Below, one piece after another: positions 34,900 through 45,597 of a stretch of DNA of 64,000 nucleotides. The notes under the pieces were generated by a model. The model searched no databases. It was not told the origin of the DNA and saw only the letters and a program-made list of their open reading frames with translations. Within the stretch, counting starts at the first letter, position 1. Each line of letters opens with the position of its first letter. The translations under genes were made by a program, and so were the position numbers. This stretch comes from Plectrocnemia conspersa (taxonomy: Eukaryota; Arthropoda; Insecta; Trichoptera; Polycentropodidae): contig VTFK01000407.1 in NCBI GenBank assembly GCA_009617715.1, positions 1 through 64,000 on the forward strand, read 5' to 3'.

Positions 34900-35420
34900 C
34901 ATTTTCTTGCCAATGAAGTGGATTCAAGCAGACTAGTTTCCTCGAGGAGCTGGCAACCCTAGATTGTTATATATAGTGGCGATGGGGGTAGGAAAAAAAC
35001 AATTGCGGCGGTCATTCTTTATCTATCAGGCCAGCATGTCGAAACAAAGATGTATGAAATATTGCTGACAGAAAGCGATAATACGGGCCAAACCACCTAT
35101 GTACCGAATCCTCGGAAGCCTCCTCCCCGCAGCCTGATAGATAATACCAAAACTTGCTTACACAAAACGCCATAAATTTTCATCCACCAGTCATTTCATA
35201 TTAGTTTTTCGACATAAATCATAAATATGGAGGGGCTGCGCCTCATCCCCACCCCTTTTTCTACATATATGTGTGGGTGAAAGCCTTTTGGCCTGTGTTG
35301 ATTACGGCTGTGTGTAACGGACGAGAGAGCCATCAAACAAGTTGCTAACATAAAAACGTCAAGCTCCAATGTTGCCAGGGCTCGCGAACGGAGCTACTGT
35401 CGCGCCACGATAAAACTGAG
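34900..35420. promoter_or_regulatory. GC-richer island with inverted double-GATA sites
   Basis: TTATCTATCAGGC at 35019-35031 and its exact inverse GCCTGATAGATAA at 35132-35144 are separated by 100 bp. Each arm is a pair of GATA cores. The block also has GGCGATGGGGGTAGG and AGGGGCTGCGCC. It could be an enhancer or a tiny MITE; no target duplication is seen. Confidence 0.4.
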
Positions 35421-35707
35421 AAATGTACTGTTATTTATTGCAATAGAAATAATTATTGATGCTGTAAATTGCTAGAAAAGAGTACTGTTTAAAAAAACTT
35501 AATTTAAAATATTTTATTTAAATTTGTTATATTTTTAATTAACCCATATTGAAAATTTATCAATATGCAATAAAGCATTATGCTCAAAACGTTTTTTATA
35601 AAAGCATTAAGCAGTATTGAACCAGTTTTTTTGTATCTCAATAGAACTTTCTAAGCAATAGACAGAAGTATTAAGTTAAAAATTATATAATATAATTATA
35701 ATAAAAT
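35421..35707. other. AT-rich spacer
   Basis: Nothing recognisable. Confidence 0.3.
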
Positions 35708-35833
35708 AGTTTGAAAATTATTTAAAAAAGAGAAAGCAAAAAGTTAAAATAAATTATAATTATTTCAGTGAGAAAATAATATCTCACGGTGTACCACATG
35801 GGCTAAATCAGGACCATTGTTGTTTATAATATA
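35708..35833 (+). pseudogene. LINE RT fragment, same family as 24605-25750
   Basis: GAAAGCAAAAAGTTAAAATAAATTATA and GTACCACATGGGCTAAATC match the KRKQKVKIN and GVPQGSKLGP part of the larger copies, with small deletions. It ends exactly where mariner-like sequence begins at 35834. Confidence 0.75.
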
Positions 35834-36050
35834 TACGAGGTGTGATCAAAAAATATAGTGAATGATTTTTTATAGCAGCAACCTGATCCGTTGAGATAGT
35901 CAGTGTCAAGTTTGAACAAATTGTGACTGTGTGTGAAAATAATTTAATCGAAAGACCAGTGAAACACAAACTCATTCCGCATCTAAACTTTTCAAACGCC
36001 AACGGTATAAAAACATCTTGGCATAACATTAGTTTTAATTGCCAACGGTT
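35834..36050 (+). mobile_element. Mariner-like element, 5' end only
   Basis: TACGAGGTGTGATCAAAAAA begins the segment and is the characteristic terminal repeat of animal mariner elements. The following CAGCAACCTGATCCGTTGAGA fits a mariner 5' untranslated region. No inverse terminal repeat and no transposase DDD motif is found downstream, so the copy is truncated. It sits directly in the LINE RT fragment, which is therefore older. Confidence 0.6.
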
Positions 36051-36799
36051 TTAATTGCCATACCAAGTCTCAAATAATTAAAACACATTTATCACTATTT
36101 TATGTTTTAATTACAATAATTTCTAAGCTTGCTTTTGTAATTATTGTCATAAAATTCGATATTTTTAAGTCGAGTAATTTTTTAACTAGTTTAATATAAA
36201 CTGATTCTACAAGGTATCGTAAGATAAACAGAACAATTTTTATTTATTGTAAAAGTCAGAAATTCTCTATTTCTTAAATATTTTATATTTTTTTTATATA
36301 AAACATTACTTTTTTGGATGTTTTATTAAAAAAATATTTTAAAAAAATAATATGCATTAATTTTTGACAACCTCGTTAATGTATTGCCTGGTTATGACTG
36401 ACACAATAATTATAAAAATTCTTATAAGATAACAATGAAAGAAAAGTTTTTTATAACTATCGATAAAAAAATGTTGCTGGATGATTATCGTATGGAAAGC
36501 GATCTCGAGCGCTGATATCTTTGCCGCGACGGTAGAATGCGGGACGTAATCGCTACTCTCTTCTCACAACTGACGAATTGACATACACACTACACCAAAA
36601 ATGCAATGAATTGTATTTTAACGCTCATAAAAAAACACTAGAATAAATGCAGTGCTGGAGAAGAACACTCGAGGGATAAAAATAATCAATGTCTCATTAC
36701 AGGTCAAGATCCTCATCAATAAAGGCATCATGAATTTGTGTAATGTATTTTTAATAAATGTTTTCAAATATGAAATTAGTGGATAAAGAACGCGAAAAC
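36051..36799. other. AT-rich spacer with small GC-richer spot
   Basis: Positions 36490-36600 are somewhat GC-richer (GAAAGCGATCTCGAGCGCTG) without repeats. The rest is AT-rich. Confidence 0.3.
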
Positions 36800-37080
36800 G
36801 TTAAGTGACGTCTGGCTGTTCATTTCCCGCCCTCGGCCAGATATGGCAACACTAAAATTCCACGCCATAAACCAATCAAATCGATTCGTGATAAATTGCC
36901 GACCATAAATAAAGTAAATGGCTGCCGTGGAATTGGCATGATGAGTTATGCATCCATCCACGCAACTGTTAACCGCAAAAATTTCCCACACGCGGACGGA
37001 CGTCAAAACTTAACTTTTGACGTGAGGGTGGGGCGCATGAAAATAACGGTGGTGGGGGTGAAAAGTGTTGCTACCTGACA
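36800..37080. promoter_or_regulatory. GC-richer non-coding island
   Basis: It contains CCATAAACCAATCAAATCGA, GACCATAAATAAAG and AAATGGCTGCC, words with Hox-like and Pho-like cores. Frames on both strands overlap and neither has a domain. A regulatory role is inferred. Confidence 0.3.
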
Positions 37081-37959
37081 AAAAGTCGATGCTGACGTAT
37101 CGACGCTTTTAATGTTCGAAAACTCGTGTATTGAGGAAAAAATTGCTTTGAATTTTTGACAGGTTTTAGATTTGTTTTCACGTTACGATTTTTTTTAAAC
37201 TATAAATAAAATCCACTTTTTTAACGTCCCTTTTAGAGATTTTGTAATAAAATAAATGTTTAATTATATTTATTTAATTTTTTTATTTTCTATAAGTCTA
37301 AATTAAAACTTTCCATATTATAAACACTTCTACTTAGCAAATTCTATTTTTTTTACTTAGAAACCCACTCGAACGTGATATAGATGAAATTTTTTTTTTT
37401 TTTTTTGAATTTTTTTTTTTTTTTATGCTACCTTTATATGTGGCAGTAAATAAATTGTATAATATATATAATATGTAAAAAAAATGTATTACTCAAGTCA
37501 ATTTTTATCACATCATGACAGTTAAGAATTAACGTGCTACAACTGACACCATTCATTACATCTAAAAAAAAAGACTTAATCAGATTATAGTACAATAAAA
37601 TTATTAACTACCAAAGGAGCTCAAATTTCTTACACATCGTAAATTTATAAATTTGCGTATTTTTCTCACAATCTTATGCTTTGAGACCTTGCTTTTTTGT
37701 CAGTCCATCTCACAACATATTTTTAATTTGAACTTAGGTCCTCACTGACAGTTTTTTACTGTTTTAAAACATGCATTATATGATACAATATATATTTTAC
37801 AGTTATTTTGTATTTTTAAATGTCAGATACCACTGATCTATCGTGCTGATAATTAAAAACGAAAAAATACAGATTAGAGCTAAAGCCTAAGATTTATATT
37901 TATTCTGACCGTTAAAACACACATTCATTAAAAATATGACACGCATCTCAATAAATTGG
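37081..37959. other. AT-rich spacer with long T runs
   Basis: Two T runs, of 16 and 15, lie at about 37391-37423. No feature is seen. Confidence 0.4.
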
Positions 37960-38340
37960 GTACTTTACTGTACACGATTAAAACATCATTTGACCGTAAC
38001 AAAAAATGTCACACGCATTAATAAAACGAACGACTCGCGCAATATTTAATTTGCGCGGGCCAGAAATAAAAGTCGGCCATTTGTGCCTCCGGCTGTTAAT
38101 CACTTTTCCGCCGCGGCGCTTTTTTGAAAATCTGTATTGCTTATCATCCATCATGTAACGTTTGTCTTGAACAACCGTATTCGCGGGAAAAACGACAATT
38201 TTTCCCGTAATTTACGGCGGGACCGGCCCCCGCAAACAATCCCATCCGCGAGTGGCTGCTCGCATAAAACAAAGAAATAAATTATAGAGACCCCTTCCGG
38301 GACCCTGCTGGAGTAGGAGTCGTGGGGCGGTCTAAAAAAT
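37960..38340. promoter_or_regulatory. GC-richer non-coding island
   Basis: The dense part is 38020-38340, including TTCCGCCGCGGCGC and GGCGGGACCGGCCCC. It has no open frame of note and no repeats. Possible enhancer or CpG-rich spot. Confidence 0.3.
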
Positions 38341-39935
38341 ATTATATTTTTACGTACAAGAACGTGTCAGTTGAGACGAGATATAATTAAAATATAATCT
38401 ATATTTAAATCTAATCAAAATAAATATTCAACTGTAAACCAGCACTATAAGGTAAGTACTATATGTCGATAAATACATGAAAGACCATGGTTTAAAAAAA
38501 TGTATTTGTAAAAAAAATATTACTAATTTTTATATAATTACAATTCAGATTGATTATTGCAGATTAGGTTTTCCTAGATTTTCCTAATCTCACAGATAAA
38601 TATTGATATAAATACTTAAGAAAAAATGCTCTTTTTTGGGTTATGCAGATTTGGTACAGTACTGACAACGAAAAAATAAAATATTAAAAAAAGCAATAAG
38701 CATTTATTGATTTATTTTAAATTAAATGCTGTAAAAACACAATATTTTCATATTAATATATTTATATATTATTACTAGAACGATGTTTTTCGCAGTAAAA
38801 ACGTTTCAGAAGACGTCCTGATATAACTTTGGGTTGACGCGAATAGGTCGTAAATTATTTTTCATACAATTCGCATAAGCGAGATCGATCACGTTTGGGG
38901 GGTAATAAATTTGGCAAGAGAACGAACGTCGAATTAACAAGATTTATTGTAACGGTGACAGTAGACGTCTTTGGAGCGGAGGCTGAAGGAGGCGACGTTA
39001 TCTCTGATATAAAATTAGTCGGGAGGAATCTGTCATTATACTGTTTGCATTATAATTATAAATATCTGATATACTAAGAAATGCGAAAACTTAAAACCAG
39101 TGTAGAAAATATTAATTTATTTAAATAATACTGCTACATATTAAAGTCTCCTCGCTTTTAGAGATAACAGTATCTAACATGTTTTGCAGTTTTAAGAACA
39201 GTCTTTTACCTACTTATCTAGTAATGTTGTATGTTTTTATTACCAAAAATCACATTTTTATATTTTTTTATTATTTTATAAAGATATTTTTTGCGTTTAT
39301 TTACCATGCGGTGTTTTACGTTAAGTTTATGGATTTTTAAATCATGGTGTAAAATTGAGTTACAGACAAACCATGGAGCATTTGACGCGATTCTTAATGA
39401 AATATTTTATTGGGTACTCACAAAAATAATTTTATATCCCTGGACCGTGAAAGCATACTTAATTGCAGGTCTTTTTATATATTTAAAAATAAGTAATTTA
39501 TTTTTAAATATTACTTTTTACGACATAAAATGGAACATAGTTTTTCTCTGGTTGTTTTAATTATATGAATCAGTTATCTAAATGAGGTTTTTACAATAAT
39601 TTATAATCTCGATACTTTGACGTATTTTGCCAGTCTAGTAATTCGTTATACGTTTTATTTTTGCCAATTAATCGACAACGATAGTTTTTTTCTTCTATGA
39701 GAAAACAATTCTGTGTGTAATCAGTGACTTTTTAATATTTTGTATTTGTTGATGGATATTTTTATAGGAACATAAGATCGCCATGTCATTGGCGAATAAA
39801 GCAGCTATGTCATTAATGTGCAATTTAATGGAAAATCACTCGTAACTATTGTGAATAGAATTATAAAATTAAACCTTGGAGTGCGCCAGAAGATAAAGGT
39901 CTAAAAGAAGACAAATAATTTTAAATTTTATTCAA
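38341..39935. other. AT-rich DNA with a small block 38880-39030
   Basis: TTTGGGTTGACGCGAATAGGTCGTAAATT near 38829 resembles 44668-44697. A 60-codon frame at 38895 includes GTAACGGTGACAGTAGACGT and has no known domain. No gene is called. Confidence 0.3.
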
Positions 39936-40204
39936 CCCTTTGAACGCGTTATCAACAATAATATTTTATTGTTTTTTTTATTTTGAAAAATGCAAATTTT
40001 ACCTTGATGCAAAATTGCAAAAAAAATGCAAATTTTACCTTGTTTAAATGTTCTAACTTTTTTAATTCTTATTCATTTAAAATGATATTTTATGTTTATT
40101 CACAAAAAAAAAATTTTTCTTGAAAAGCATTTTTTTACTGATTTTTGCGTAAAGAGATAAAAAAATCAATTGGGCGACTTTAGTCGCTTTCCGCATTCAA
40201 AGGG
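39936..40204. mobile_element. piggyBac-like MITE
   Basis: The left end is CCCTTTGAACGCG and the complement of the right end is CCCTTTGAATGCG, a terminal repeat widespread in insect piggyBac relatives. The flanks TCAA and TTTTAA look like decayed TTAA sites. A near-palindrome GCGACTTTAGTCGC lies inside the right end. There is no coding sequence. Confidence 0.65.
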
Positions 40205-40269
40205 TTTTAAATAGATTCAACAGTTTAAAAACGAGTTTATCAATTTAATCAAAATTACTGAATTAATTT

Positions 40270-40600
40270 ATATATATAATCGAAAACGTTATCGAAAGCT
40301 TTGGCAATGTCCAAAAAAACTGATCCTTGGCGGAATGAGTACATCTAAAGCTAAATTGTTTATCGGGCACAATATTATTATTAACATGTTTATTTTGAAT
40401 TATTTTACCATAAATTTTAATCGCGATTGGTAATAAACTAGTACATAACTAAAAATAAGGGCATGGTCTGTACCCGGTTTACGAAGAACTATTACGTTTG
40501 TCTGCTTCCAAGCGGTCCGAAAATAAAAACAATAAAAAGACGAGTATTTAATATTAAAAAATATTCAATGCCATTAAGTTCAATAATTTTAAATGCTTCA
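40270..40600 (-). pseudogene. LINE ORF2 fragment, inverted part
   Basis: Read on the minus strand, WKQTNVIVLRKPGTDH (about 40470-40525) is the block before the RT fingers. PDKQFSFRCTHSA follows, and SVFLDIAKAFDNVF (about 40285-40325) is the first catalytic block with its Asp. Frames shift several times. It sits head-to-head with the plus-strand piece at 40620. Confidence 0.75.
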
Positions 40601-40619
40601 TTAATAATACAATAATTTA

Positions 40620-40800
40620 TGGGAGGTTAACGATCATAAAATCTGGAGTACCTCAGGGCATTGTACTAGGTCCAGTACCGTATATAATAAATATATACAG
40701 CAGAAACTTGGAAACTACAAACAGGAATACCTGAATAGCCTTTGCTGATGACACAATTATTGCGGCTCCTCATAAGAATTCAAACATAGCGTAAAAAAAT
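40620..40800 (+). pseudogene. LINE RT fragment, sense part
   Basis: IIKSGVPQGIVLGPVPYIIN, then IAFADDTIIAAPHKNSNIA after one stop, are the RT blocks that come next in order after the inverted neighbour. The FADD catalytic pair is present. Together the two pieces look like one LINE insertion whose 5' part was inverted. Confidence 0.78.
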
Positions 40801-40809
40801 ACTAAAAAA

Positions 40810-42065
40810 AATTAAACAAAATACAATAATGGCTGCGTATTTATAAAATAAAAGCAAACGATCAAAAGTCTATTCATGTTTACCCAGGCACGTCCAAGTT
40901 TTCCAGGGGATGGGGCAAGAGTTGGACAATCAGTGGTCGTTTTTTAATATTTCCATTTCATTAAAATTCATAGTATTTCATTAAATGGCATGCATTTTTC
41001 TGACCAAATTTAAACGTCAAAAGCAATAAAATCGTGCCGTCCCTTTATAACAATAATATAACTTACAATAGGTGAGAATCGAATTAAGCATATTTAAACC
41101 AAATTTTGACCAATAAGAGAGCGCAAAAAAGCAAATATCCCTTCTCAGAATTCAAAAATCTACGTCAAAAGCAATAAAATCGTGCCGTCGCTTTCGCAGT
41201 GGGAACGCTCAGTAGTCAAGTATTTATATAACGACTTTTATAATATTCTTTAAAATTAAATGAGGAACATATAAACCAAATTTTGGCCAATAGGAGTGCG
41301 CAAAAATCAATTATCACTTCTCAGTAGGAAAAAATCCACGTCAAAAGCAATAAAATCGTGCCGTCGCCATCGCAGTGGGAACGCTCGTTACCGAGCGTTC
41401 CCACTGCGATGGCGCCGACACGATTTTATTGCTTTTTCCGTGAATTTTTTCCTTCTGAGAAGTGATAATTGTTTTTGCGCTCTCCTATTGACCAAAATTT
41501 GATTTAAAAATATTTTGATCAGCCGTCTTATATTAGAAGTCGATGGTAATATCGGTAAGGATAGCTATCATATTCTTAATATATAGTGTAATATCGAAAT
41601 GCAGACAAACTATGGAGTAATATGTGAAATGCGCTGTCTGTGCCCTTTCTTCCGCTTATTTTCCCCTGAGAGATGTATTTTTGGTTTGAACCAATTAAAG
41701 TTTTTAAACTAAAATTAGTTTTAGAACTTTTATTAGGTTAGGTCTGGTTTTTAACATCACATAGACGTTTTGCAACTGTGAAATTGAGCTTCATAAACAT
41801 TTTAAAGCAGTATATTAGCGCCTATCAGTTGAAATATATTTTCGCTAGTAGAAATATATATCTACTGGTGAAAATGTATTTGGACTTTACTCATGAAAAT
41901 ATAGATATTCACCAAAAAATACACATTCACTGTAACATCGGATGTAAATAAATATTGATAAGTATATAAATATATAATATATACTAGTACATACCTGCCA
42001 GATAATTTATAAAATATTTAGCTACCAGTGAAAATGTATTCCGATTTAATTACACTAAAAAAATA
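40810..42065 (+). repeat. Foldback repeat family P, copy 4 (longest)
   Basis: The order is: leader with GTTTTCCAGGGGATGGGGCA (about 40900); one partial and two full subunits; palindrome 41273-41503 around TTAC at 41388-41391; spacer with a half hairpin (ATGCAGACAAACTATGGAG, about 41600); distal module 41820-42065 with CTAGTAGAAATATATATCTA. The distal module recurs in reverse complement at 54830-55110 and in part at 62390-62470. Both palindrome arms share CATCGCAG and GGAAAAAAT, unlike other copies. Confidence 0.8.
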
Positions 42066-42999
42066 GTTTCAATATATTGTTGATTTAAGAACCTGATAAT
42101 TTCTGGTTAGTATTCAATTAAATGATTGAAATTTTTTTCCATTTAATGTCGTCCCTACGTTTTCCATGAAAAATAAAATAACGCAATAATTCCACAATCG
42201 TATAATGCAAAGTATTTGGGGATTCACCTTGACAGAAGACTTGCATTGAATACTCATATTTGGACTTAAAGGCAATATTTTCCAACCAATAGTCAGGAAT
42301 AAGCTGATTGTATACAAATTTATCCTTAAGCCAATTTGGATCTACAATAATCAACTCTGAGGATCAGCAAGCAACTCAAACATAGAAATAATTCAGAGGT
42401 TCCAAAATACTTTTTTAAGAGTGATATTCAAATTATCTGTGGCATGTAGTACCAATGTTTATTATTTACAAAGATATAAAAATAAAAATTAATAAAAAAT
42501 AAGTGGAAATTTAAGACGAAAATACGAGTATAGTCTAGAAACACATCTCAACAAATTGACTACAAAAAAATTGACTAAGAAATTATTTATTTATAGATGA
42601 CCTGATGAATTGCTTTTCAGCCATTTACACATGTGAAATTTATTAATAGTAGTTTTGAGAATGTAAGGAAAAAAAACAGATTGAAAAAAATGTTAACAAA
42701 AATTGCGTTATTTAACTAGAATTTATTAAAGGTAGCTTCAGAATAGTTTATCTTAAAGAGACAATACTCTTTGTACCGAATGAATTGTAGCATGTTTAAC
42801 ATTGTTACAATAATTATTTTAGTGCTATATTTTAATTAAAAAAGGTGTAGGATATTGATGAAATCTATCAGTTAATTTTATTTTATAAATAATCTGCTCT
42901 TTGTTATGTTATATTAAAACTAAAAGATCGAAACCGAGGCTGAAAATAATTGAAATTATTAACGACCTAATATATTTTGTTAAATTAAATCATATGATA
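42066..42999. other. AT-rich spacer
   Basis: Two overlapping minus-strand frames at 42114-42354 have no domain. No repeat is recognised. Confidence 0.35.
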
Positions 43000-43245
43000 T
43001 ATTTTACGAGGCGAGTCAGTCCGCGGCAATTACGTTGATATGTATTCGAGAGGCACAATCAGTCCAGAGGTCCAGCTGCCTCTCGTCATTAAAAGCACCC
43101 TGCGAAACGCAAGGAACGAAGGTCCCTTTCGGGCGGTCACTGGGCACACACCCGCGTACTTTTTAATGAAGATTTAGCACCCCGGCCCTCAGATGTGCGC
43201 CGCCCCGTCACGTACCTACCCCGGCAGTTTGATTGTGATTTTTAT
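43000..43245. promoter_or_regulatory. GC-richer non-coding island
   Basis: CCTCTCGTCATTAAAAGCACC and TACTTTTTAATGAAGATTTAGC stand in a GC-rich, CpG-containing block without an open frame of note. Possible enhancer. Confidence 0.3.
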
Positions 43246-44279
43246 GGGTAAGGGAATTAGGAAAATATATCTGGAGGGATTCCGCACATATAAATAATGG
43301 TCCATAAAAAACAAAATTATAACCCACCTTTTCGGCTTCATGTTAATATTTCTCGTCTCGAGTGACGCGGCTGCTTGTGTGCGCAAATATAAATATAGAC
43401 ATATGTATAATATATGTGTACATATATTTCGTATTTTGTCCCCAAATTTATAAAAAGATATTTCATGAAAAGTCAAAATAAAAATAAGTCTAAATAATTT
43501 TAAATAATATTTTAACTACTTGGTACTGTATAATTTTTTGATACAAGCGCTTATTATAAAATAAAAATATATAAATTAAATTTACAAGAGTAAATTAAAA
43601 ACGTACGATAATATAAATTAATCTAATTATACCCCAGTGTCGCATCAGAAATGGCGAGATATACTTTTATTTTCGATAGAGACCTTCATAAAGAAATTTT
43701 ACTAGCTCAACTTAAGACATACGATAATCATTTAAATAAAGTTTCGCCCAACATTGACCGAGACATAAGACCGAAATAGCAGCCGCTTCCCTCTTCACAT
43801 CAATCCTGATTTAACCATATCCAAAATTCATAGTTCAACCCGCCCTTCGGAATCGACTAAATTCCATAAATCCAAACAAAGTTAAAATAGCATCTTCTAT
43901 TTATATTAATTACACAAACTGCACATGACAAAATAATAATAATAATATATAACTACAAACTTTTTTTTATATTTTTTTGCCAAACGTAACTGAGTAAGTC
44001 ATTCAGATATAATGAATACCTATTTAAAACCACAGTTTACTGTAAGAGCTTAAATAAATTATTTAAAAAACATGAAAATATCGTTCGATTTGAAACTATA
44101 ATAAATTTTAAACTCAGTGGAGCTCACGCCAAATTGGCAAAAGCCGATGGCAAAAGCATAACGCAAAAAATCATCAAGATATATATATTCTTTAAAACAC
44201 AAATTCACCATATATTTGTACATCTAAATAAACCCAACATAGCAGTGTTTCGTCTAGTTTACTTTTTAACCCACCACCG
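43246..44279. other. AT-rich spacer
   Basis: GAGTAAGTCATTCAGATATAATGAATACC near 43991 resembles 45205-45230. CCGAAATAGCAGCCGC near 43772 resembles 50205-50225. These hint at old dispersed repeats of unknown class. Confidence 0.3.
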
Positions 44280-44740
44280 CACAAATTAACCTTACAACAC
44301 AAGATGACTGGCGTAATAATTTCGCTGCGAAATGAGCGAAAATAATTTTCGCCGCCAGTGCACGGCGGGAAGCTACAGTTTATGCATTAAAGTTGTTACG
44401 CCTATTAAGTAAATAGTAAAATATTGTTTATTGTCTAAACGTCGTGCGGTTGGCAAAGCTGAGAGGGCGCAACGCACACACAGTGAAGCGAGCCGAACGG
44501 GTGGCGAGTGGTGAGGGTTTGTAGGGACTCACCCGCCATGCTGGAATTAACACCATATATTACTTGTAATTCCCCTTCGGTTCAAGTTATTACGAGAATC
44601 GCTCCGGCGATGTCTGCTCGTGGCAAAAACGTCCTGAAGGAGACGAGACTCCTGGTGTCTCTGTAACTTTCGCCTGACGGGAGTGGGTCGTAAATTTTTA
44701 ACTTTTGCACAAATGCAAGAACTCGTGCAAATAAAGGGGG
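44280..44740. promoter_or_regulatory. GC-richer non-coding island
   Basis: CTGCGAAATGAGCGAAAATA, TTTATGCATTAAAGTTG and CCATGCTGGAATTAACACC occur in a block of about 450 bp without repeats or a long frame. Small inverted words (GGAGACGAGACTCC) are present. Confidence 0.3.
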
Positions 44741-45329
44741 ACTGTGATGGTTAAAAACACTATTTGTTTAGAATTTGATGGAGAAATTATAATAGCGCCA
44801 GACTATTTATTAATATTGGGTTGAGTAAAAAGTCATTGCATTTTTATCGCACTAAAAACAATTTTCTAAGACCTTGCTACTAGTTGCTAATGTATAAATA
44901 GTTCTTCAGTATATTTTGTATTTTATTCCAATATTCTACTAATACTTAATTTTTATACTGAAATTGGCTTTTTATGTATTTCTGTTCTCATGTTAATTAT
45001 AAAATTAGATTTTATACATTTTTCTTACTTATAATGAATTTTTTTTTATAGATATATTTTTCATGCTTACTATTACGACTTAACAGTAAACCAAAAGTCA
45101 GATAATATTTAGAAAAAAATATGTCAATTTTTATTTATATAAATTAACTATTATCATACATTTTATTTTTATGTAACCTAATTTGAGTAAACTGGCTAAG
45201 TCACTCAGACATAATAAATACCTTCAAGCAAGTATCTATTAACCAACAAACTGAAAGTCTGGAAATCGATGACAAATTTAAATATAAAGTTATAATCAAT
45301 AGATGTCACTTTGTATCTCAAGCCAGTTT
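44741..45329. other. AT-rich spacer
   Basis: No feature beyond the faint repeat noted for 43991. Confidence 0.3.
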
Positions 45330-45480
45330 TTAATAATAGAGTATTTTATTAAATAAAAATTCGATGCTGCTGCCATGGCTCGAACCCACGACATCTGAAT
45401 TAACAATCTAGATCTTAAGGACTACGCTATTATTACCCTAAATCTCTGCAAGCAGATAAGTTAACATTATAACACTAACA
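45330..45480 (-). repeat. tRNA-derived SINE, copy 2
   Basis: On the minus strand TAGCGTAGTCC (45419-45429) fits an A box and GGTTCGAACC-like GGTTCGAGCC (45377-45386) a B box, about 33 bp apart. GGCAGCAGC and a GAATTTTTATTTAATAAAAT tail follow as in copy 1. The two heads differ between the boxes, so the copies are old. Confidence 0.65.
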
Positions 45481-45544
45481 AACATATATTCTTATATGCA
45501 TAACAATAAAACAGATTTTAATACTAAAAATACCAATTAAATTC

Positions 45545-45597
45545 GGTACCTCACTATCGTGAGGTACCAAAGCTAGCAAGTGTGCGAATACCGGACC
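45545..45597 (-). repeat. Hairpin-bearing repeat, copy 2
   Basis: GGTACCTCAC at 45546 and GTGAGGTACC form a perfect 10-bp stem around a 4-base loop. AAAGCTAGCAAGTGTGCGAA then links it to the copy at 27828-27885 in reverse complement. Confidence 0.65.
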
